From NCBI GenBank assembly GCA_947627205.1, contig CANQVE010000004.1:1-64000 (forward strand): a stretch of DNA of 64,000 bases, written 5' to 3'. The notes under the pieces are model-generated. The model had not been told where the DNA came from. It worked only from the letters and a program-made list of their open reading frames with translations, and searched no databases. Both the position numbers and the translations under genes were made by a program. This document shows positions 8,935-16,475 of the stretch, piece by piece; the stretch's first letter is position 1; each line of letters starts with the position of its first letter. Origin of the DNA: an uncultured Clostridia bacterium (GTDB taxonomy: Bacteria; Bacillota; Clostridia; Oscillospirales; Ruminococcaceae).

Positions 8935-11088
8935 TTGGGCTTTTATGAAAACCGCGAGCTTTCGTGGCTTAAATTCAACGAACGTGTCCTTGAAGAAGCC
9001 TTTGATGAGAACACGCCGCTTTTCGAGCGTTTGAGGTTTGTGAGCATTTTTTGCTCAAATCTTGACGAGTTCTTTATGATAAGGGTTGGAAGTCTTTTCG
9101 ACAAGATGAATTACGATCCTAAAGACCGCGATAATAAAACAAATATGACCGCGAAAGAACAGCTTTCGGAGATATCATCGAGCGTAAGAAAACTGATTTC
9201 TCCGAAAGACAAAGCCTATGAAAAAATAATGAAAGGGCTTTCGGAATACGGTATTGAACATCTTCAGATAAACAGCCTCACTCCGCAGGACGAAGCCTTT
9301 TTCAAGGCGTACTTTATGCGCGAGGTGCTTCCGCTGTTGTTTACGGGACTTGTGGACAAAAAACACCCCGTTCCGTTTTTCAAAAACGGTGAAGTTTATG
9401 TCGGCTGTAAGATAAGAAAAAAGACCGAAACGCGCTGTACATTCGGAATAATGCCCGTTCCCGAAAATCTTCCTAAAGCGGTATTCCTCCCCAAAAGCGG
9501 AAAATTCCTGCTCATTGAGGAGATAATAAGCCACTGCGCAAAACAGGTGTTTTCAAACTTTATTATCGAGTCGCGCTGTATTTTCAGAGTTACGAGAAAC
9601 GCCGATATTTCCATAGACGAGGCGCTTTTCGACCATGATGTGGATTTCAGGGACATTATGTCAAAGCTCATAAAAAAGCGCAAAAAGCTCCATCCTGTCC
9701 GCATTGAGTTCTGGGGAAATCCCGACAGCGATAGCGTTGAGCTTCTCGAAAAGGTGCTGGATGTAAAACATTCGTTTGTTTTCAAACAGCGTTCTCCGCT
9801 TTCGCTCAGCTTTATGAATCTGCTTGAAAAGCGTCTTGAAAAGGAGAAGAGTCTGTTCTTTGAACCGCTCACTCCCCAGCAGCCGTCTTCTATATCGCGG
9901 AACGTTTCGCTTATAGAGCAGATACAGCATAAGGACATTCTGCTCAACTATCCTTATGAAAATATAAATCAGTTTATAAGACTGCTCGACGAGGCGGCGG
10001 AAAATCCGAATGTCTCTTCCATAAAGATAACCCTTTACCGTGTTGCGCGCGACAGCAAGATAATAAACGCCCTGAACAAAGCCGCAGAAAACGGAAAGGA
10101 CGTTCTGGCGCTTGTGGAACTCAGAGCAAGGTTTGACGAGGAAAACAACATCGGCTGGTCAAAACAGCTCGAAGACGCAGGCGTAAATGTTATTTACGGG
10201 CTAGAAGAACTGAAAGTCCATTCAAAGCTCCTGCTTATAACGCTCCGCGACGGAACGGACGTAAGCTACATCACCCAGGTCGGCACGGGAAATTATAACG
10301 AAAGAACGTCAAAGCTCTACACCGACCTTACGCTCATGACCGCGAACAAGGAGATAGGCGCTGACGCTTCCGTGGTGTTTAACGCTCTCACAGAGGAAAG
10401 CACCGTTGAAAGCACAAATAAACTGCTTGTAGCTCCGAAAGGACTGAAAAGCCGAATTGTAGAGCTTATCGACAACGAGATAACCTACGGTTCGGACGGC
10501 TATATAGCGATAAAGATAAATTCGCTCACGGATAAGGACCTTATTGAAAAGCTCGCGGAGGCTTCGCGCGCGGGAGTAAAGATAGAGCTTGTAGTGAGGG
10601 GAATATGCTGTCTTATTCCAGGAGTTCCCGGAGAAACCGAAAATATCCGCGTTATCTCAATTGTCGGACGTTTCCTAGAACATAGCCGTATCTACATTTT
10701 CGGAAAAGACGAGCGCCGCAGAGTTTATATTTCGAGCGCGGATTTTATGACCAGAAACACCGAGCGCAGGGTAGAAGTTGCCGCGCCTGTTCTTGACAAA
10801 GGACTTGCTGACAGGGTGTGCGATATTTTCAGCATTTGTATGAAAGACAATGTAAAGGCGCGTGAGCTTATGTCTGACGGACAATATCGCCGTGTACAGC
10901 AAAACGGTGCGCCCGCTCTTAATTCTCAGATCTATTTTTACGAGCAGGCTTATAACGCCGCAAACAGCATAAATGAACAAAACAATGTAAACATTGTAAA
11001 CGTTAAAAAAGTTACAAACAGTACAGCCGAACAGCCCGATACAGGCGCATTAAGAGTAAAGATAAGAAAAGTAAAAAGGCCGAGATAA
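8935..11088 (+). CDS. ppk: Polyphosphate kinase 1
   Basis: The 717-residue membrane-associated enzyme reversibly transfers the terminal phosphate of ATP to polyphosphate. The N-terminal motif FYENRELSWLKFNERVL is characteristic. The C-terminal half has two PLD-like domains: KVHSKLLLI holds the histidine that is phosphorylated (about 428), and FLEHSRIYIFG holds the second conserved histidine (about 583). I set the start at TTG 8935 because GGAGGG at 8922-8927 lies 7 bases before it. The TTG at 8920 would leave its own ribosome site inside the gene. The last 60 or so residues are polar and probably disordered. Confidence 0.95.
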   Translation: MGFYENRELSWLKFNERVLEEAFDENTPLFERLRFVSIFCSNLDEFFMIRVGSLFDKMNYDPKDRDNKTNMTAKEQLSEISSSVRKLISPKDKAYEKIMKGLSEYGIEHLQINSLTPQDEAFFKAYFMREVLPLLFTGLVDKKHPVPFFKNGEVYVGCKIRKKTETRCTFGIMPVPENLPKAVFLPKSGKFLLIEEIISHCAKQVFSNFIIESRCIFRVTRNADISIDEALFDHDVDFRDIMSKLIKKRKKLHPVRIEFWGNPDSDSVELLEKVLDVKHSFVFKQRSPLSLSFMNLLEKRLEKEKSLFFEPLTPQQPSSISRNVSLIEQIQHKDILLNYPYENINQFIRLLDEAAENPNVSSIKITLYRVARDSKIINALNKAAENGKDVLALVELRARFDEENNIGWSKQLEDAGVNVIYGLEELKVHSKLLLITLRDGTDVSYITQVGTGNYNERTSKLYTDLTLMTANKEIGADASVVFNALTEESTVESTNKLLVAPKGLKSRIVELIDNEITYGSDGYIAIKINSLTDKDLIEKLAEASRAGVKIELVVRGICCLIPGVPGETENIRVISIVGRFLEHSRIYIFGKDERRRVYISSADFMTRNTERRVEVAAPVLDKGLADRVCDIFSICMKDNVKARELMSDGQYRRVQQNGAPALNSQIYFYEQAYNAANSINEQNNVNIVNVKKVTNSTAEQPDTGALRVKIRKVKRPR

Positions 11089-11190
11089 CAGCGGGTTTGA
11101 ATTCTGTGAAAACTATCAATTAAAAAAGTGTGCAGACAGTTTGCCGTACACTTGTGTATACAGGGAGCTTTTTTGGAGGTGAACGCTATC

Positions 11191-11322
11191 ATGGACGATA
11201 AAGAGAAAAACACCGAACAGAAAACGAACGACCAAGTCACAAAAGACGAGGAAAAAATTCGCGATATGAAGCAGGAGCTTGAAGATTATATCGAAGAGCA
11301 GGGAATTTATATCAGGCAGTAA
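11191..11322 (+). CDS. Small charged protein, 43 residues, unknown
   Basis: A near-perfect GGAGGTGA at 11175-11182 precedes ATG 11191 by 8 bases, good support for translation of this short frame. The product is highly charged (many Lys, Glu and Asp) and has no hydrophobic stretch. Its second half, from DEEKIRDM to IEEQG, could form an amphipathic helix. It follows ppk by about 100 bases and ends just before a terminator. No family is recognised. It may be a small regulator or a degraded tail of a larger gene; the clear ribosome site argues against chance. Confidence 0.5.
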   Translation: MDDKEKNTEQKTNDQVTKDEEKIRDMKQELEDYIEEQGIYIRQ

Positions 11323-11334
11323 TTTCCAAAAACG

Positions 11335-11388
11335 CCGCCCTTTTGTATTTGCAGTTGACACACTGACGATACAGAGGGCGGTATTTTT
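11335..11388 (+). terminator. Intrinsic terminator after ppk and the 43-residue gene
   Basis: CCGCCCTTTTGTA at 11335-11347 pairs with TACAGAGGGCGG at 11370-11381 around a 22-base loop, followed by a T-rich run (tattttttg). It closes the + strand transcript. Confidence 0.6.
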
Positions 11389-11721
11389 TGCATTTTTTAT
11401 AAAAGATCACGAGGGAACCCCTGTCGGGATCCCCTCGCTCTCCTTGTCGGCGAATGACAGTATACAGTTCGTTAAGTCCGGTAATTACTGAATACTGTAA
11501 CCTGTAAACTATATACTGCCACCCGCCGCCATTTGGGTATTTTAAACAGCCGTTGAAAACCTTTGGCTATTCGCGGGCATTGCACAAGCTCTGCCACCAT
11601 CGGCGCGGCTGTGGTTTTTACCCCGCGTCGGTCGTGCAAAAATGCAGAGTTTTCCGTTTGGGCAGTTTTGCTTTGACCACGCAAGATATTTTATGCTGTA
11701 GCCGCCCGATTTGTTAAACAA
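11389..11721. other. Gene-free stretch between ppk and telA
   Basis: No convincing coding frame is present. A moderate hairpin (CGAGGG at 11410-11415 with CCCTCG at 11432-11437, plus an inner CCC/GGG stem) lies just after the + strand terminator. The rest, 11460-11720, has scattered short inverted pieces but no recognisable promoter, RNA or repeat. Confidence 0.4.
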
Positions 11722-11768
11722 AAAAAGAAACCGCCTTGTTCGGGAAGCCCCTTACAAAGCGGTTTTTA
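11722..11768 (-). terminator. Terminator of the Ter-type operon
   Basis: Read on the minus strand, AAACCGCTTTGT (11765 to 11754) pairs with ACAAGGCGGTTT (11739 to 11728) with one mismatch, followed by a run of T (ctttttttg). It lies about 30 bases beyond the telA stop and ends the seven-gene minus-strand operon. Confidence 0.7.
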
Positions 11769-11796
11769 TTAAAGTTTATTTGCACCTTTAAAAAAG

Positions 11797-12972
11797 TTAT
11801 GCTTTCATCTTTTTCTTGTAATCAGCTTTTATCTGTTCAAGAGCTTCAGCGTCAGCCTTGCGCTTTTCGCGAGCCTGGTCCTGGATAGCCTGAACTTCGT
11901 CTATACCTGTTACAATGGTCTGCCATGTCTGCTGGAGAGTTTCAACCTTTATAGAAGAAGTAGCCGACATAGACGCAACCATCTTTGACTGTTCTACAGT
12001 GTTCTGAGCGTTCTTTATGAGCATCTCGTTAGTCTTTTCGTCAAGAGCTGCAAGGCTTTCAGCCTGGATCTTCTGGCGCTTAAGCATAATAGCCTGAGCG
12101 AGAGCCTGCTTGAACACGGGCATGGTGATGATAAATGCGGAGTTTATCTTGCGTACAAGATTGAGGTTTGAATATTCCATAGTTTTCAGCATCGGCACGG
12201 TCTGGAGCGCAACGTTTTCAGCGATCTTCAGATCCATAACTCTCTGGTCGAGAATTTCACGCATCTGCTGTAAATTTGAAAGATCCATACGGATAGTTCC
12301 GTCGTCGGGGCTTGCTTCAACTTTCTTCTTGTAGTCCTCGATAAATGCGTCAAGCTCCTTTACGCCCTGTTCGCCCGCCATGATATACTTTACGAGCTGC
12401 TGATAATATCCGAGGTTTGCGTCATACATAGAGTCGAGCTTCTGGTTTGCCTGCTCTATCTCATTTTCATACTGCTTCAGCTGAACATAGATCTTGTCGA
12501 TCTCCTTGCCCATGGTGTCATATTTGTTCAGGATCTTTTCGATCTTTTTCTTCAGGCTTCCGAAGAAACCGGGCTTGTCGTCCTGAATTTCCTTGATATC
12601 GAACTGGTCCATAATTGCCGCAAGATTTTTCAGCATAACGCCTGTGTCGTTTATCTGCTCAATGCTCATGGAATTTAAGACCTGGTCGGAAGCTCTCGAT
12701 ATCTCATCTGCGGCTTCTGCTCCGAACTTAACTATAGTTGTGCTGTCGTTTACGTTGATAGTCGAAACGAGCTTGTCGATCTCATCGCTGGAAGCAAGCT
12801 GTTGCTTGATCTCATCGGTCTTTACAGCAATATTGAAGTTCTTTGCTTCTTCGATCTTTGCGTCAAGAACAGCATCTGCGGGCGCGGTAACAACTGTTCC
12901 CGTAGCAGCTATCTCTGTCGGCTGAGCCTGTGCCTGAGGCTGTGCTGAGGAGGGGGTAAATTGAAGTCCCAT
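11797..12972 (-). CDS. telA: TelA family (toxic anion resistance) protein
   Basis: This 391-residue protein belongs to the TelA/KlaA/YceH family linked to resistance to tellurite and some antibiotics. It is almost entirely helical with no membrane segment; the centre (about 120-330) reads as long coiled coil with the family's KNLAAIMDQFDIKEI region and a C-terminal alanine/lysine-rich helix. The N-terminal 30 residues are rich in Pro, Gln and Ala, typical of TelA linkers. AAAGGAT serves the ATG. It is the last gene of the operon, 19 bases after yceG, as in the Bacillus subtilis yceG-yceH pair. It may scaffold the other products at the membrane. Confidence 0.9.
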   Translation of the reverse strand: MGLQFTPSSAQPQAQAQPTEIAATGTVVTAPADAVLDAKIEEAKNFNIAVKTDEIKQQLASSDEIDKLVSTINVNDSTTIVKFGAEAADEISRASDQVLNSMSIEQINDTGVMLKNLAAIMDQFDIKEIQDDKPGFFGSLKKKIEKILNKYDTMGKEIDKIYVQLKQYENEIEQANQKLDSMYDANLGYYQQLVKYIMAGEQGVKELDAFIEDYKKKVEASPDDGTIRMDLSNLQQMREILDQRVMDLKIAENVALQTVPMLKTMEYSNLNLVRKINSAFIITMPVFKQALAQAIMLKRQKIQAESLAALDEKTNEMLIKNAQNTVEQSKMVASMSATSSIKVETLQQTWQTIVTGIDEVQAIQDQAREKRKADAEALEQIKADYKKKMKA

Positions 12973-12991
12973 AATGTTTTATCCTTTCGGT

Positions 12992-15166
12992 TTAGTGTTT
13001 TCCGAACAGCTTTCCGAAAAAACCGCTGTTCTTATCCTCGGAGGGTATCTTAAATTTCGGAATCTCCGTTTTGTACAAAAATTGGTTCATTATATGCTCC
13101 TCGAAAGCGTCGTTTTTTACATAGGTTTCGAGGTTTTTATAGCCCGACGGCGTATATATCAATACGTCAAATCCGATAAGACTGCATAAAACGGTCTGTA
13201 TACATTCTTCGAGCGTAAACGTATCTTCTATAGCGTCAATGTAAATAAGTTTCGGGATCTTTTTCGTAAAGTCAAACTGCTGTACCATCTGCAAAAATTC
13301 CCGGCTTAAATTCATTCCGTAGTGCAGGACGGAGCACATAAGCTCGTCGCCCTCAAGTTTCAGAAATCTGCTTGAACACGTTTCCTGGAGCTTGTAGAAC
13401 AGCATATCCTGTATCCTGTCGGGAAGATAGCTGTATTTATTGAGCATACTGCCTTTGAGCTTTTCTGCGTCAATTTCTCCGTTTCTGTAAAACTGTCTGT
13501 ATACGGAAAGATCCGTCGCGCTCGTTTCAGTCTTGTTCGGCTGTTTTATTATGAGTATCGTTTCGGGAGTAAGTTTATCTCTGACGCCGTCCCAGTATTT
13601 ACCCGTGTCGCCGTCCTGAACTCCGCTTATTTTAGCGAAAATATTCGGCACTGAAACAAGATTTCCCGCCGTCGCAAATCCCGGTCTGAAACGCGCTTCC
13701 TGCTTCCAGAGGATTGCTATTTCCTCGTATGTCGTTTTGAGCGTAACGCTCTGACTGTTCGGAAACTGAAAGCTCCTGAATATTCCCGTATCGCCGTTAT
13801 AGAGCATTGTGTCGAGGTCGCGCTCGGCATTGTATGCAACGGTGGATACTTTCATCTTTACGGCTTTTTTTGGATATTCTCCGCTCTCTTTTGACTGCGG
13901 AAGTGAGAATATCTGAATTCTTCCGTCAACGTTTTTGTCAACGACAGTTTTCTGATTGTTGAGATTAGGCGAAATATATATAACGTCAAATCCGCACATC
14001 GACATAAACAAAAGGAAATAGACTTCGGACTGCGATATGTCGCCGTAATACAATACAACAGGTATATCCTCGTATGCCACGGAATATTTTCTCGCCTGCG
14101 TGCATCTGTAAAGCCATGTAACTATCTTCATGGCATAGTTGAAAACGACCGTCTGATTTGCCGTACCCAAATTTGAAAGCAGATCTTTCAGAGCCTTTCT
14201 TGCAAGAGCAGTTCTGTTCTTGTCGCCCTGAAGATTTATCTGCATAGCCATTTCGTCTATCATTCCCGCGGTGCTCGTTCTCGTAACGGAGCCTATGGCT
14301 TTTACCTCGTCCGCGTCGGGATTTGAAAGCGGTTTTTCTATAAAGATAAGCTGTTTTTTTAGCCCCGCAAAGCTCTCCTTAAATTTAACGAGCATATTTG
14401 TATAGACGTCCTCGCTGTCATATCCGAGGAGAGCCGCGCAGTAAACGGGTATATCTCCGTCCTCGGTATAAACGCCGCCGTTTTTTACAACGCGCGTTTG
14501 TCGGCTTGTGATAAGATCCTCAAAGATACCCGCCGCGCTCGTGGAAAGTTTTTTTACTAGACCGCTGACGCGTTCTCCCTCGGCTCTCATACTCGCCAGA
14601 GCCGCTTCTTTTGAAAGGTCGATCTTCGTGAAATCTATCTGCAAGGGAGCATTTATCCTGCCGCTTTTTACCGTTATCCTGTCCTTGTATGACAGCTTTA
14701 CATAATCCTTGTCAAGCCCGTAGCTTACGAGCGTTATCTTTACTCCCGCCGCCTGCATCATCAGCAGAAAATAAAGTTCTTTCTGCGTAGCTCCGCCTAT
14801 ATACACAAGCTCTGTCGGTCTGCTTGCGAGATATTTTATTATCCAGCATAAGAAAACGAAAAAGTTGTTTTTCTTGTTTACTCCGCATTCTGCTATTGCT
14901 TTTGTCATGACTTCGGCGACTGCCTCGCTGTCACACGGGATATTCGCGTCATGAAGCCACATGTCAAGACTTTTCTTTATGTCGCCGATATTATCGAAAC
15001 TTGCCGCAGTATAGCCCGATGCGTTTGTTATCTCCTCGACCGATGCAGATGGAAGTTTTCCTTTAAAGAACAGACCGTTTTTCTGTACAGCCGCGAATTT
15101 TTCGATAAGCAGACCTCTGAAACTGTCGGGATCGTCATATCCCACATATCTCGTAAATTCCTGCAT
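12992..15166 (-). CDS. yceG: YceG family protein of the Ter stress module
   Basis: This 724-residue protein matches the YceG family found beside TelA and TerD genes. Comparative genomics (Anantharaman, Iyer and Aravind) places the family in a proposed biosynthetic arm of Ter systems, but its reaction is unknown. In this sequence one unit recurs three times: a hydrophobic strand, an acidic helix and a GFDV-type strand, as in LVYIGGATQKELYFLL (about 118), PVVLYYGDISQSEVYFLL (about 369) and PKLIYIDAIEDTFTLEE (about 636). This suggests an internally triplicated Rossmann-like fold. There is no signal or membrane segment. The ATG has only a weak GGTGG upstream. Confidence 0.85.
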   Translation of the reverse strand: MQEFTRYVGYDDPDSFRGLLIEKFAAVQKNGLFFKGKLPSASVEEITNASGYTAASFDNIGDIKKSLDMWLHDANIPCDSEAVAEVMTKAIAECGVNKKNNFFVFLCWIIKYLASRPTELVYIGGATQKELYFLLMMQAAGVKITLVSYGLDKDYVKLSYKDRITVKSGRINAPLQIDFTKIDLSKEAALASMRAEGERVSGLVKKLSTSAAGIFEDLITSRQTRVVKNGGVYTEDGDIPVYCAALLGYDSEDVYTNMLVKFKESFAGLKKQLIFIEKPLSNPDADEVKAIGSVTRTSTAGMIDEMAMQINLQGDKNRTALARKALKDLLSNLGTANQTVVFNYAMKIVTWLYRCTQARKYSVAYEDIPVVLYYGDISQSEVYFLLFMSMCGFDVIYISPNLNNQKTVVDKNVDGRIQIFSLPQSKESGEYPKKAVKMKVSTVAYNAERDLDTMLYNGDTGIFRSFQFPNSQSVTLKTTYEEIAILWKQEARFRPGFATAGNLVSVPNIFAKISGVQDGDTGKYWDGVRDKLTPETILIIKQPNKTETSATDLSVYRQFYRNGEIDAEKLKGSMLNKYSYLPDRIQDMLFYKLQETCSSRFLKLEGDELMCSVLHYGMNLSREFLQMVQQFDFTKKIPKLIYIDAIEDTFTLEECIQTVLCSLIGFDVLIYTPSGYKNLETYVKNDAFEEHIMNQFLYKTEIPKFKIPSEDKNSGFFGKLFGKH

Positions 15167-15218
15167 TTCAAACGACCACCCTTTTATAAATAGAAGTTAA
15201 TATTTTACAGCCTGATAT

Positions 15219-16436
15219 TTATTCATCTACCTGTATTCCCATTTCTCTGCAAAACCGCGCCATGCCCTCTTTAAAGCCTGCGCCTACGGCGGAAATTTTC
15301 CATTCGTCCTTGTAGATGTAAAATTCAAGCGCAACAGCCGACGTAACGTCGCGAACATCGTTCATAACGAATGAAACCCGTTCGCGGTCCGTCCATAGGC
15401 TCACACGCGGATCTCTGACCTTTGAAAAGTTTCGGGCATTGTTCCCCGCATATACGGAATAGACCAGAACAACTTTTTTGATTTTCGCGTCCGCTTTTGA
15501 CAGGTCTATTTCAACATGACCGTCTTTCGGAAAATAAACAGCTTCTCCGTTTTCGGAGCGCTCGTTTCCGAAGAAGATAAGGCTTGAATCCGAAAGCGCT
15601 TTTCCGTTCTCCCCCAAAAGGAAAACATAAGGATCTATATCAAGATTATCGGGCATATTCTTACAGCTGAAAAACGCTGAAAACTTCATGTCCGAATATT
15701 TCGCCAGCGGAACTCTCATTCCCCGTGTGAGAACAAGCGCCTCGCGCGTTGAAGTTTCAGGAGGCAAAGAAAGCTCTGCGCTGTTTACGATATTTACAGC
15801 ATTACAGTTTTCATAAGCTATCATTTTGCGTTCGGCTTTTTCTGCATAGGAAAGCGCCTTTCCGCAGATATATGCTTTCCTTATAAACTTAGACCTGAAT
15901 AAGACTTCGGCATAAAGACATGTCTCATGGGGAATACCGCTAACTTTTATCAAAAGCTCGTTTTCACCCTTTGAAAGAACGCTCGGCTCAAACACAATGT
16001 TTTCAGCTTTTATCTCCGTTCTTTCGGGAACAACGACCGTCATCAAAAAAGTGTTTTCCTCTTCGGCTTGAAACTCTCCAAGCTCTATCATCCTCGGAAC
16101 GCCGAAAAAGCCGTCCTCGCTCCCGAACCCGCTCACAGCGCCGCTTATTTCCACATCATTTATTTCACACGGAAAAATCGAACACAAAACCGCGTTTTCA
16201 GGGCTGTCGTCCGTCACCTCGATACGCATGGCGCTAAGGCTCACTCCCGTTGATTTTATGATAACTGCGGGAGCTTTATCCGTCCAGACGGTGGTGTTTT
16301 CGCCGATTATTTTCAGCGGTTTTGAAATAGTGAGAGGTCCTTTAAATTCGCCTTTCGGGAGCATTATTTTGCTGTCGGGGCTTGCTTTGGCTATTAAAAG
16401 CTCTAAGCTACTGATTTTATCATTGTTCTCAGCCAA
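15219..16436 (-). CDS. TerD-domain protein with a novel N-terminal extension
   Basis: The C-terminal part (about 232-402) is a TerD domain: LDIDPYVFLLGENGKALSD, the DLSKADAKIKKVVLVYSVY strand pair, and the ending EWKISAVGAGFKEGM all follow the family pattern. TerD proteins bind calcium and are tied to tellurite and phage stress. The usual GDDE calcium loop is altered here (KDGHVEIDL). The first 230 residues are not TerD. Residues 1-110 have short repeated strands (LTISKPLKIIGENTTVW, VSLSAMRIEV) as in a small beta-helix, followed by an Ig-like stretch. The start is TTG at 16436, with GGGGGA 6 bases before it. The usual TerD length is about 190, so this is a fusion. Confidence 0.82.
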   Translation of the reverse strand: MAENNDKISSLELLIAKASPDSKIMLPKGEFKGPLTISKPLKIIGENTTVWTDKAPAVIIKSTGVSLSAMRIEVTDDSPENAVLCSIFPCEINDVEISGAVSGFGSEDGFFGVPRMIELGEFQAEEENTFLMTVVVPERTEIKAENIVFEPSVLSKGENELLIKVSGIPHETCLYAEVLFRSKFIRKAYICGKALSYAEKAERKMIAYENCNAVNIVNSAELSLPPETSTREALVLTRGMRVPLAKYSDMKFSAFFSCKNMPDNLDIDPYVFLLGENGKALSDSSLIFFGNERSENGEAVYFPKDGHVEIDLSKADAKIKKVVLVYSVYAGNNARNFSKVRDPRVSLWTDRERVSFVMNDVRDVTSAVALEFYIYKDEWKISAVGAGFKEGMARFCREMGIQVDE

Positions 16437-16475
16437 AGCATATCCCCCGCTAAACTATTTTAAATAAACGTTCTT

